From positions 62,001 to 126,000 of the forward strand of contig MU859127.1 of assembly GCA_033297205.1 (NCBI GenBank): a stretch of DNA of 64,000 nucleotides, given 5' to 3'. Shown piece by piece: positions 30,155 through 42,255 of this stretch. This DNA is from Pseudoneurospora amorphoporcata. Taxonomy: Eukaryota; Ascomycota; Sordariomycetes; Sordariales; Sordariaceae. A program made the translations under genes and the position numbers. The notes under the pieces were generated by a model. It made no database searches, was not told where the DNA came from, and saw only the letters and a program-made list of their open reading frames with translations. Position 1 is the first letter of the stretch. The number at the start of each line of letters is the position of its first letter.

Positions 30155-32990
30155 AACCGATTCGGCTCCATTTTGGGCGGACAGCAAGGGCAGTAAGGCT
30201 GACCTCCACCATGCCAGCACGCGGCGGGGTACAGGGGCACCGTGGCAGCTGTCTCAGTGGATCTGTGCAGCATTGCAGCTGGTGCCTTGCAGCTGTCCAG
30301 CCAATAAGACAATTCAAAATTGGACACGGGCCAGCCTCGTCTTCTCTCGGTTTCTGGACATGTTGGATGCGTCTTCCCCGGACATCGTCAGCGACCTCAC
30401 TCTTCAAAGATATAAACCCCCGATCGATTGCGCCGAAGCAGCAATTTTCAATCTCTCCAATCCACGCTTCCCGTTTCACAGATGAGCCAATTTTACAGAA
30501 GACGAATACCAGTCTCCCACGCCTCGGGATGTCTCCAAACGCCATGTCTTTAAAAGACATATGGTCGGTAGTGAACATGAATCATTCAGATTCGCCAACC
30601 ATCAGCCAAACAGTAGGTAATGTCTGAGATATCGGGGCATCTGGCGTTCATTCTATATCTCCCAATCAAGGTACTCGTCCATTCAACCTCTCGATGGATG
30701 GCACGATCAAATTCGGGAGATATAAAGAACTGGCATGTTCACCTTGTGGTACGGCGCGGACAAACTCGCTAGTATCACCATGTCGGCATGCCTAAAAATC
30801 CAAACGGTCATCCATTTTACATATTCCTCTTCTCTCCTCCTAGTAGTTCTGCCCTTACCCAGCAGCTAGTCGACCCTCTGGTGGCAAACCCGGTCAGCTC
30901 GAAATGCTAGAAATGTCACACAATCACAGTCTCACTTCACTGATCGCCACATCAACACTATCGATATGCAGATAGCACTGCTATTTATAGCCATCTCGCT
31001 GTTCCTAGGTTTGCCCAACATGGCAAAGATTCCAACGGCCAAAGGCAGCTTTTCACAAAAGAGTGAAACCCCAGTCTTACGAACTTTGAGAGAACGAGTT
31101 CTTCAGGGTATTGCGGACGGCCTGTGTTTGGTACAAGCATGCTCGACATCAATGATCAACACGCACATCTTGCGGCTCGGCACTTCAAGGTCTGACAAAC
31201 GGTCGGCTGGATGCGCTATCCAGAGTCAGGTCCGTGGTCCTGGAATCGACATCACAGAGACATGGACTGGCTATGTCCCACAGACGGGGCCGGAAGAGCT
31301 AGCTGGGATCTTCAAGTGTGTTCACTGTGTTGCGTTCGGTTGAAGTTGTAAAGAATCATCGTCTGATGATGACTCTTCGTCCCGGCTCTTGGACTCTTTT
31401 CACGTGGATAATCGAGAACAGCATCGATCTCGGGTACTATTTTGACATTCTTGTCTCCAACGAAAGCTACCTCCTCAACGTGCCCGTCAACGGGACACTT
31501 CAATGGGTCCATCGTGCTACTGTAATGCATCTTTAGAGCTTCTCTCGAAAGAGCCGTCGAATCACATTTTCCGAAAACAGCAGGGGGTTAAGCGCCGGCA
31601 ACCATATCACGGATCCAGCGAATCACGGACAAAGTATGGAGCTTGGAGTTTCGCCCTTGATCCAAGAATAGATTGCTCGGACACGCCATTTTCATTTCTC
31701 CAATCGCCTTGGAGCTGCTTTCAACTTTGAGGCCCGGGGATGTGATGCCAAAATCTCCATATCTCGGCCGAAGAAAAAAAACAAAAAAACAAAAAAAAGA
31801 CCAACAAAAAAAAAAGAGTTTGGCAAGGAACTTCCAGACTCAGCTCTGGGCAACGATATCTGGTGGAGTTTTCGGTCGATGATTTGCATGGGATACCGTA
31901 CAACGCGGAGTCGCTGTGGGATGGACTCCTCTTCTCTTCACTTCACTACCTACACTAGAAGCTTTTGCTTGCTCTCTTGACCACACCCACCCAACCTCTT
32001 TGGGAAACGATATCGGTACAAACATGGCAATACTTCCTCTGATGTTTTACCAATTGCCTATCAGCCAGCTTGTCACCATTCATCGCGGGGTAGACTGTAA
32101 CACGACTCAGTGCCTAGCCAACAGTAACACGGGCACACCATCTTCTCCTCCCAAGTCAGGGGCCACTTCCGGATCTGTCCCCTTTATGCCTGGGCTTTCT
32201 GGTGCCTATGGCGAGTTGGGCTGCTCATAGATACAACTATTGCCCATCTGGACACCATGTGGACGGGGAAACGCATAGAGGCAGCCTTGACGGTGTGAAA
32301 CTGTCGGGAGATACTGAAGGATAGCTGTGGCTACCTTATTAATTGACAGCAAGAGAAGGCCAGGGCGAGAGTTGCAACCGTTTTCGTGCACATGTTCCCG
32401 TCCGTCTGCAACCTCACTGTATCCGCAATCAAGCATGTGGTCGGTACCATGGTATGGATGGGCATCTCACACAGCACGGTTTCATCTCTTGGAGCTGCGA
32501 TAACAGACGACGGGGACCTATAGGGGCCAGCAGTATCACCATCGGAAGACCACCTCCTCTTGGAGAAAGGCCGGCCTCCCAGTTGCCAAGATCGACCAGT
32601 CGTCTAGGCCAGTTTAAACAGGAGGCCGGCTCCCGCGTTTTATGCATTGGCATTGCTACACAACTAGGTACACAGCTCGCCGCCCCGAGACCTAAAGACC
32701 GGGGTTCTTGTGTTGGTTAGCCTAGTGTGAGCGTTAGGGCGCGGGCCTGGGGGCGGACCTCTCCCTTTCTTTCACCTCCTCACAAACATTTCAGCGGTCC
32801 GCTTATACAGCCCAACCCAACGAACTGCACTTCAGCTACCACTTGCGCAAGCGGTGGATGCAACCTCCAACTGTTCCTCAGCCGCGCCTTCAACTTACAA
32901 GTTGACCGGAAACTCTCACTGGGGTCCTTTACCATACCGTCAATAACATTGTCCTATCAAGTGGCATCGTCCTGTGATGGCCTGGCTCTA

Positions 32991-33017
32991 AACAACAACA
33001 ACAACAACAACAACAAC
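32991..33017. repeat. Microsatellite (AAC)9
   Basis: Perfect 27-nt AAC tandem in the gene-poor region upstream of the 33251 gene. Confidence 0.9.
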
Positions 33018-33250
33018 CCCACGTTCCGACCGCCTCCGACTGTGAATGGAGCTGTGACGACGAATTTGAAGGATTATGCTTGGTGCGGGTTCGAGGCACG
33101 GTTTTGGGGATCAATAGGCATCCGGCACGCCGTCGACATCTCATCCAGCAATATAGTCTAAAAGGGTTTACAGTCAGCCCGCAGGTCCTTGTGTGGACGT
33201 TGTGCTACCCAGTCCGGGCTAAATCAGCAACATCTTGACAATCCTCGGCC

Positions 33251-36200
33251 ATGAGTTCTTCACGAGATCCCACGGCGCGCCTACGCGCCGGCCTGAATCC
33301 TCTCTTAACAGCTTCACTGGGGGGCTACCACGGCCATCACGCCAACACACCGCTCTCGGCTGCGTCCATGTCTTCTCACGCCTTCTCATCGCACCAGACG
33401 CCTCTAAGCGCAATCCAACCATACAATCCTCAGGAATGGGTTGCGTCTCCGGTCATAGGGCCGAGTTCTGACCGTATGCAGCAGTTCCCACCACCACAGG
33501 GTCACCCGTATCTGGAGCCTCAAGGTAAGTCAAGTCAACAAGAAGTGTTGATCCAAAGGCTATGCTGACCATGTTAGCAACCCCTCCACCTCCGCCCCCG
33601 TATTCACCTCCACGCAGCGCAAGGCCGATGAGTATGGTGCTAGAGCCGTCTCACGGGGCCAACATCTCCGCAGCCCGAGCTCCACCACCGCCGGCACCCC
33701 CAGCTCAACGGCCTCCAACAGAGCCGCCGGTTGCAACCGCGTCGTTTCCACCGCCTCCTGGAACGAGAGAATCGTCACGAGAAAGACGGTTTGGGTTTCC
33801 GTCGTTGAGCAGGCGACGGGAACAACAGACAAGCACTCCGGTAGAGGCTCATCCGCCGGTCCGACACCAAGGGCTCATGTCTCGGGTTATGAATGGGAAC
33901 GTGAACTCGCCGAGGCCTTTGACGTTGCAAATCCCCCAGCCGGAACAAACCCCAAGCCTAGCCCCTGCGGCACGAAGAGCAGTATCAACGCCTGCGGTTG
34001 CTACACCGACATCAGCCAGGTCCCGGTCGTCATCTCAGGTGCGGTGGGACTCTGCGATGGCCGTTCCGCCTCCTCCACCGGGTCCTCCGCCGTCATCAGC
34101 ACGATCCCAAAGCACCCAAAGCGTTCAGAGGTTTCCTTCTGGAAGCGACCCCATCATGTCGCCTCCCACTCGCAGGCCCCCTCCCAGTGGGGTTACTGCC
34201 TTGGGGCCTGTTCCGCCTACACCAGCAAACTGGCAGGATGCCGAGGTTATGTCGAATGCTCAGGCCCAAGCCCGAACGCCATCTCCTGATAACAGAGTAC
34301 CTGCTGCAGCGGAAGCTGCGAGTGTTGCGAGCTCGAGTGCACCTCCCCATTCCGCGGTGTCTTCGGAAGCCTCGATGGGTTCGTTGGCTAGGAGTTACGC
34401 TCAGAGAACCGACAAGACGATCCGCGAGCGAAGGACGGAAAGCCGGACGAGAGGGAGTGTTCGTAACTCGATGGATGGGTCGCAGGACCTTTCGGAAATC
34501 GTCATTCCAGGCTCAGGTGGATTGCAGAGACGGTTGACAATTACCCGAGGAACACCGAGGTCCAGTCGAATGAGTGACGGTCCAAGGACGGGAGAGTCGA
34601 TGGACAACAGCCATGAATCTAGGGGCACCACGCCTCGAGCGGGCGGTTCGAATCAAGCTCAGTCTGGCCAGCTAACCCCGACAGGGCTGTCATCGGACAC
34701 CCATAGGTATACCGAGGACCACCAGGCTCTTGCGCCAAAGGCACTTCCGACACCACCCACCGGAAGCCGAGCGTCTTCGACTTCTCATGTGCCCGCCACT
34801 CATCTGACGCGCCACTCGGTCATCAGCCAAAGTAACGAGCAGTTTACACAAGCAACCATCGAGCGCTTTACAGCTTTTGCGCAGAAAGAAACGACGGCAT
34901 CGAGTGATGCTGAGCGAGTTCGCCTGTTCGCCGAGTTCTTTGTCAGTGAATCCAGGATTCGCAGGGAAAGATACGGGGCTGCCATAGGGGCCATGGGCTC
35001 CGAGATTCTCGACCTAACTCGTGACCTGTTCCGGCCGATGGATACCCACAACCGACGAGAATCCTCGAACTCTGCTACGAGTGGCGTTATTGACCTGACC
35101 ACACCGCAGTCCTCGGAGCCCAGGTCACATCGTGGCTCTATCGGCTCTGTCTTCAGTGGAAATCCCAATAGCCATGGCCAAACGCCCATCACGCCGTCGA
35201 GTGCCAGCCAGCCGATGACGCCAGGGAGCAGCGGGAACACGCCAAATGCTAACAACTGGCCGACTTCGAACTACATGCCCTCGCTTTCGCCCATCCTTAG
35301 CATGAGCGTGAGCGATGCGGTGGATGAGCAGGACTCCCGAGGACGTCCGGCAAGTCGATGGTGGGAAGCGGACTCTAGCGGTGCGCCATCCATGAAGATG
35401 GAACGATCAAAGAGGGAATCCAAATACATGGGCGTCCCCAAGGAGGCCAGAGAAGCTCTCCAATGGATCGACGACGCATCAGCCGGCCCGAGTAACAACC
35501 AACGCTACTCCGACTCCGAATACCCGCCTGAGAAGGTTGGATGGCACGAGCAGCAGCAGCAAGACCAAACAACACCCGCACTGCAACAGCAACAGCAACA
35601 ATCAGCCCGCAACTCGGTGTTATCCAGCTACTCAACTCCAAGCACCCCCAACCCAGCGCACCTGGACGTCTCTCGCCTGGTGACCCTTCCACCCCCCTAC
35701 CCACGCCACCACCCGGCCGTCAACAACAACCACCCCGAACTCACCCAGACCCGCAGCTCCGTGCGGATCATCAGCGACATGACCGAGATCGACTGTATCA
35801 AAGAGAAATTCAAGCAAGCCAGCACCGCCGCGCGCTCTTCCGCCGCCGAAGCCGCCAAACAGCGCCGTGCCGCCCTGCGGCAAAACCTGCAAACCGAAAT
35901 CGCCTCGGGCTCCATTGGCTACGCCGACGCCGCCGCCATCGAAACCGACGCCAACACGTCCGAAAACGACCGCATCAAAGACCTCGAAAAGGCCGACTTT
36001 GACAATTTCCAAACCGCCGTCGTCGTGCCCGTCAACGAGATCCTGCAAACCCGCATCACAAAAGCCACCGAGCTCTTCGACTCCTTGCGGTCCCGGCTTT
36101 TCGACGAAACGCACACCTCCAACCCGAACCTCCCTCAGGAAGAAGGCGACGAGCAACCCGAGCTTTTAGAAAAACTCACCCTGCTAAAATGGATCTTCGA

Positions 36201-36933
36201 AGCGCGTGAGACTTTACACCGGGCCCTCTACGATTTGTTGTCCGACCGCAACGACCGCTACCGCGAAGTCGTCCTGACGCCTTACCGCCTCCTGCAAGGA
36301 CAAGAAGACAAGATCGCCTCAGCCACGGTCTTCTTCGCCGAGGACGCCGCCAAGAGGGCGCTCGCCTACCACGAGGAAGTCCTGCACCGCACGCAGCAGT
36401 TCCGGGACGTGGTCGAAGAAACGGTCATCCGCGGCGTGGAAGCGCAGCTTTCTGCCTTTTGGGATATCGCGCCCCCGCTCAAAAGACTGCTCGACAACAT
36501 TCCCGCTTCCATGGAGGGGTTCAACATCCAGATCCCCGCATCGGAGTACGAGGAGAACCCGAGCTACGTGGAGCACCCGCTGCAGTATCTGTTTAGTCTG
36601 CTGCTGCATGCGGAGAAGAGCACGTACCAGTTTATCGAGAGCCAGACGAACCTGCTGTGTTTGTTGCACGAGGTCAAGGAGGCGTGTGTTAGTGCCAAGG
36701 CCAAGGTGATGGAGAGTGATGGACGGGATGAGGGGAGGGTGGAGCAGATGAGGAGTGAGGAGGGCCAGAGGCTGACGGAGGATTTGAAGGAGAAGGTCAG
36801 GGTGGTGCAGGATCAGTGGAATGAGGCGCTGGGGGAGACGATTGGGGGTGTCAAGGAGAGGGTGGGCGGGTGGTTGTTGGAGACGGGCGGGTGGGATGAG
36901 AGTTTGGAGGATGGGGGTGTTGGTGGAGTTTGA
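33251..36933 (+). CDS. Large, mostly disordered protein with helical C-terminal domain, function unknown
   Basis: Two exons, 33251-33524 and 33578-36933, giving 1209 aa; the 53-nt intron is GTAAGT..GTTAG and joins PQ to ATPPPPPPYSPP in frame. About residues 1-800 are Ser/Pro/Gln-rich and disordered, with polyproline stretches (PPPPPGPPPSS type) that could bind SH3 or WW domains, plus many basic RRxS-like sites. One ordered island lies near 430-500 (ATIERFTAFAQKETT, AGAIGAMGSEILDL type, read as AAIGAMGSEILDLTRDLF). From about 820 to 1190 the protein looks helical: IDCIKEKFKQASTAARSS, KLTLLKWIFEARETLHRALY, DVVEETVIRGVEAQLSAFWD and LLCLLHEVKEACVSAKAK. The lack of signal or membrane segments suggests an intracellular scaffold. 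I do not recognise the family; it looks like a conserved fungal-specific gene. Confidence 0.85.
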
Positions 36934-37077
36934 ATGAGGAAGTTTGTGTGAAGAAAGAAGAAAAGCGGAGGACTATATATGGCTTGAACAGGAAGCCGTG
37001 ATTGGTACTACTTTCACTTTGGACATCTTGCTTGAGGGACTTTGACGTACCTACTCAAGCCGCTTTGGACATCGTTC

Positions 37078-37124
<47 letters not shown>

Positions 37125-37230
37125 AAAAAAAATAAAAAAACCAGTTTTAGCTGGGGTAAAAAATTTTAATTATGCTTTACCACCGGCCAACCAGTCGAAA
37201 AATGAAAATAAATAAACAAANNNNNNNNNN

Positions 37231-37282
<52 letters not shown>

Positions 37283-37294
37283 TTTGGTTTTTTT

Positions 37295-37341
<47 letters not shown>

Positions 37342-37597
37342 ATACCCCCCACATGCACAAATTCACAGACCAACGTATATCAAAAGAATTTTGTTTACAT
37401 CTATTTCCTCTTCGCGTCAAAGGCACAAATTTATGCCTATGTTGCACCTAAACGCTGAGATGGAGCTATCATCTACGTATGTACCAGAGCGTCCATTCAG
37501 ATCATACCTACCTCTCCCAAAGAAGTTCGCTCAGGAGAACAGGAAACCATCATGACGCCGAACACCTCCCCAATACCCCAAAACAACACAAAACCAC
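36934..37597. other. Intergenic region with assembly gap
   Basis: Contains poly-T tracts (about 37079-37119 and 37231-37340) on both sides of ten N (37221-37230). No gene seen. It is the 3' flank of both the 33251 gene and the P450 gene, which are convergent. Confidence 0.7.
37079..37340. repeat. Poly-T tracts around a 10-N gap
   Basis: A 41-nt T run, an A/T-rich spacer, ten N at 37221-37230, then about 50 T, a short ATTTTGG break and some 40 more T. The N mark a scaffold join; true length and content are unknown. Confidence 0.9.
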
Positions 37598-39515
37598 TTA
37601 CTCCTGGCTCTCAGGTTTGACAATCTCCCTAACCTTGAACCTTGTAATGAAGTTATTCTGCTTAACAAACCAAGCATTCACGATCTCCCACCCCCTGTTC
37701 GGATCATCGAATTCGATCTGTATGATGCCCTTGTGTCAGTCTCATCCTCTGTCCCATTCTAAAAAAAAAAAAACTGACAGGAAAAGGGGGTAAAAACTCA
37801 CCTCGAACCTCCTCAACAAACTCGGCACCAACTTATAAATCTCCAACAAACTGATATTCTTTCCAATACACGTCCGACTCCCCATGCCAAACTGCAACAT
37901 ATGCCCATTCATCGTCTTGATCCTCTTTTCCTCCTGTTCCCTCTTCTCTTCTGTCGTCTTCGAGGTCGTCTCGTCATCATCAGCAGCATCATCAACCAAC
38001 CACCGTTCCGGTCTAAACTCCTCCACGTCCTCCCCAAAAATACTTGCATCTCTATGTAAAACCCACGCCGAAACCCCGACCACCGTCCCGCCCTTGACAA
38101 ACTGCCCCGGAACAATCTCCATCCCCTGTGGGGGGACGATTCTCTCCATCGGTAATCCAGGAGCAGGATGTAACCGAAACGCCTCCTTGATACACGCATC
38201 CAGGTACGGCAGCGTCTGGGTTTCAGCCCAGGTTACCAGTCCCGTGTCGTAATCACTAAACTTGCCGGCGCGAGCCGCGTCGTCGATTTCTTTCCTCAAA
38301 CGAGCGAGCGCACGCGGGGTGCGGAGCAAGTAGTAAAACACGGCTGCAAGCGATATGGCAGTGGTTTCGGAGCCGGCGAAGGCCATGGATACGGCCATGG
38401 TTTGCACGAGGGTGTCGGTCATGAAATTGGGGCGGGCGGAGCGGGCGGCGAGGAACTTGGAGAGGAGGTCGGGGGTTTGGACTTTGAGGGCTGGTGGCTT
38501 CTCGGCGGTGGGGAGGATGGAAGAGTCCTTTTCGGTTTGAACAAGCTCGGGCAGACGTTCAGCCATGCGTGCGCGGGCGAAGGCGGCGACGGGCATAGTG
38601 CCGTCTATGAGGCCCCATTGGGAGAGTTTGAGGTAGATAGGGTTTTTGAGGAAGAGGCGGTCTAGAAGGGGGATTTGGCCGATCTGATTTGGGGGAGGGG
38701 AGTTGAGTAAGTATTGAGGTTTCCACATGACATGATGAAGGAAAGGGGTCGGGCTCGGTGACTTACAGGAGCGACGTAGTTGAAGAGCTTGGTCAAATAC
38801 GAAACGATCCCGTCGATATCCTCGTTGTGCTCAATAAACCCGTGTCTCTTGCTGTATGTTATCTCACCAATGACGTCGAACGCATAGAACTGCAACCAGC
38901 GGGTGAAGTCGCACGCCTTTGCTCCGCCTTTGACGTACAGCTTCTCGGTCTGCTTCAGAAAGAGCTTGGTGGTGTTATCGACAAACGGCTCATACTGGAC
39001 GAGGGCTGACATGGCGAAGGCAGAGTTGACGCAACGGCGAAATTGCAAATGGAAGTCATTGTCGGTTGTGCTGAAGAGGGAGGGGAGGCTGTGCCCTTTG
39101 ACGGTGGATTGTTGGACGACGTAGAAGTCGGACTGTTGCGTTGAAGGTTTTAGTGGACAGCCAGGAGACCTCTTTGAACCACAACTTCTCTTTCTGAATC
39201 AAGACTCACCTTCACAAACCCCTTATTAAGACCGTATATCGTCTTGATCGCCTCCGGATCCGAAAAGGACAAAGTGTTGGGTCCAAGTCGCACAATAGAG
39301 CCATGTTTCTTGTGAAGTGCAATATGCGTGACTTCTGGTCTCCGCTTATACACATCGATGAACCTCCACCAGTCTGTCAACGACGCTAGAAACGGACCAG
39401 GGTATTTGTTCAGACCGTTGTGATATCTGTTCCTAACTAGCCATCCCACAATGACTGAGAGGAGTATTGCTGGCCATTGCTGTGCCACCACTCGTATTAT
39501 CACGTCTGTGATCAT
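37598..39515 (-). CDS. Cytochrome P450 monooxygenase (pisatin demethylase-like)
   Basis: Four exons on the minus strand: 39515-39210, 39132-38767, 38683-37802 and 37717-37598, giving 557 aa; all junctions keep the frame in phase 0. An N-terminal membrane anchor (IIRVVAQQWPAILLSVIVGWLV) places it in the ER. Family hallmarks are AFAGSETTAISLA (I helix), KEAFRLHPAPGLPMER (ExxR region), FRPERWL, and the haem loop QFGMGSRTCIGKNIS with the ligand Cys at about 496. Overall wording (SDFYVVQQSTVKGHSLPSLF, NDFHLQFRRCVNSAFAMSAL) resembles fungal pisatin-demethylase/benzoate-hydroxylase type P450s. A Glu/Lys/Asp-rich insertion (DDAADDDETTSKTTEEKRE) sits just before the haem loop. The substrate is unknown and no biosynthetic cluster surrounds it. 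Confidence 0.9.
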
Positions 39516-42255
39516 CGTAAATCGAATAGAGGAATGATGGGACTGGAGGAGGAAGAGGCGAGTAGTGGTGCCCTGAGGCTTCGAACTTGTTGCTTCGTCT
39601 CTCTATGAGCTAACGCCGTTGAACTGATCGTCTGATAGTCGTTGAAACCTGATATGGAAAGATTTAAGGATGAAGAGAGTGGAAACAATGAGGATATTAG
39701 GAGGATAAACAAGTAATAAAGAGAGTTACAGCCAACAGGTCTCGGATGAGCTTATATCTTTCTGCCGGCTGACCAAGAAACCCATGTGGAGGGAATAAGC
39801 GGCTCTTAAACGAGTCATGGGAATGAGAGAGAAGCAGATCCTCCAGAAGGAGAACAAACTGGGGAAATAGCCACCATCAGGATTTCCCGAGGCTGATCCA
39901 TCGGCCATACCACCCCCGAAGTGCATCTCCCGACAGCCGACGGTCCTGGGATACACTTAATCTGTCAACAAGCAAGGCGGAGAAGTCCCTAGCGTGAGTT
40001 TCCTAGGTTGACGGCGCGGTGGTCCTACATCATCATGTTGTATGTAGGGACTTCCTACTTATCTCGCCCCCCAACAAGCGAGCTATCCCATACCCACGAG
40101 TAGATATGAACTTGAATAGACAACCAAACTATGTAGAGACAGGTGAGCTGTTGCGAGCCACTAGGCTTGCGGATACGAAGATAATGGGTATGATGAAGCT
40201 AAACACTCGTTTGGCTCCATGTGTAAGGAGTGTAAGTACTCTGTTTGCCGTGTAAGAGATACGTTCGTCTGAGAGAGTGTGTAGAAAGAAGCTGGTAGAA
40301 ATCCTGACGTATCTCAAGTCTGCCCTGTATAACACGGTATTGGTTAACCGGCTTCGTGGAGAGTGTATAATTAGCAGAAGACGTGGTAGACTAGAAGGTC
40401 ACAAGGCTGACGGATGTATACAGCACCCCCTCCCCCTCCCCCGTCATCCACAGTTGGGAGGAAGAATTGCAGACAGGTGTCGTAGGAGATGCGGTATACC
40501 ATGTAAGGTTGATGGTGGATTGCCACGCTCGATAACCGATATAATGAAGGGATACTGGGAGTTGTCAGAATCTCAGACGTGTACATCATTTGCAAGGCCG
40601 TTTAGGTACATATATGATGTACATTGTATGACGCTTGCGTGGTATTCCACAAGTAGAGCATAACGTACGTGTGAACGCAGTCCCTATTGGCAATAACCAA
40701 ACATACCTAGGGGAGCACGCAAACCCCCTACTTTGTGACCACTACCACCACAGGCACCGCCAAACATCACTGCCGGGCTACCTGTGGTGATGGTGGTGGG
40801 GGGTTACGCCAACGCCTAGGGAGGGGGGAGGGGCACATGCGAGCCAATATCGTTCGGCAGATGTTATATCCAATCGACGACCGCGACAGTTTGTGAGATT
40901 GGCAAGATCCTACCAAGATACGGGAATACCACCATTGTGTTCCCGGATATGCCCTGTACAAAGACGTAAGAGGTTCTTTGTGGCTCAAAGGCAGTTGTGA
41001 AAAAGGCGGCAGCTGTTAGTGACAGCGTTATAATAAGGGTCTGATTGTGGTGACGGAAACAAATTCCAGAAAGCAACCTCCTCTCGGAAGGGCTTCTCTC
41101 TTCTGCGACGAGGGTCACATCCGCAAGTGTAAATCTAGGTGCATACCTACAGGTGGCGTCAGTGATACAAAGCTGAAGGGATTCAACGAGAAAAGGATAA
41201 ATCCGCCTTGTAAGCTGCCAGGCTCAAGTTACCTGTGCCTTCGTGTTCAGCTGCCAAATCCAGGCGTGCGGCCGAGGAGGTGAACGGCGGCGGCAAGAGC
41301 TTGGTCAGTGGCCGTAGGTGGCCCCTGTCAGAAGGACTCCGGTCGCCTTTCGGCAGATGTAAAAGTGCTGTGTTTGTTTCCAGATTTGCAAAGAAGCATT
41401 CTTGGCTGAATGATAGACCTTCGGCAATGAAGAGTACTGGGGAGTTGATTTGATGGGATTTTCTGGGTGCAAGAAAGGGAAGTAAAGAAACAAGCCGAAT
41501 CATTGAGGGTTGCCTAATTGGATTGTTTGTGGGCAACAATGGTGATGGTGAAGGAAAGACATTGGAGAACGGTTGGTCACGACTGCCACCATAAAGCAAA
41601 AAGTGGGCTGATGCATACAGAAAATGACCAAGGCTTGTTCATGCGCTATCTCATCTTGCGCAATCTCAAGGCCTCTGTTGCTAAGCAATTAGCTTGGCAC
41701 GACCTTCCCATGGGGGTAAATCCCCCTCACGATCTCGAGAATAAAGGACATATTTCCCGCGTCATGTATTTATCGTCAGTGATCATATAATTCGAATAAC
41801 CCAAACGCATATTATGTTTGCAATTAAGGCTCATCGTCATGTCCTACATGTTCTGACCCGAACGCTTGATCATGCAAAATCATGAAACAATTCTCACTAC
41901 TCCGGTTCCGTGCAAAAAGAAAAGGCGAATACAAAGGTTTAAAACAAAAACGGAAACCTGCAAACAAATCCATAACCCCGCTCGCTGACTTACTAGTCTT
42001 CCGCTGTTCCTCCAGGTCCTTCCGTCTGTGATACATCCTATTCATTCATGTCCTAGACTCCGAGTCGTCACCATTAAACACCAAATACCATACCATACCT
42101 ACCTCCTTCCAAATTTATCAAACACCCCACCTCTGCGCAATAGCAGACATGATCCCCGTCCCAAAGAGCTCAACATTCGTGGTGAAACGTCCATCCGTTC
42201 CCTCGCGCAAAGTACCTGCAGACGGTGGCGGGCTGGCATAAGGGTCAGGGTCACC
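39516..42255. other. Gene-poor 2.7-kb region between P450 and ncr1
   Basis: No gene recognised. The part from about 40100 to 40700 is TpA-rich with many stop codons and could be a decayed, RIP-mutated element, but no protein remnant is recognisable. Small frames elsewhere have no coding features. The left end is the P450 promoter and the right end the ncr1 3' flank, with CT-rich sequence. Confidence 0.45.

Larger units (their letters stand above)
29650..33250. other. Gene-poor 3.6-kb region upstream of aha1
   Basis: No gene can be supported. The longest frames (for example 30966-31343 plus, beginning with a hydrophobic MQIALLFIAISLFLGL; 30039-30578 minus) show no domain, splice pattern or codon bias. 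Part must be the aha1 promoter (from 29650 upward) and the promoter of the gene at 33251. A-rich runs near 31775-31815 and an (AAC)9 tract at 32991-33017 are present. A relic of an older gene or element is possible but not recognisable. Confidence 0.5.

Noticed and set aside
30966..31343. 125-codon frame with signal-peptide-like start
   Set aside because: No conserved motif, cysteine pattern or codon bias; isolated in a stretch with no other gene evidence.
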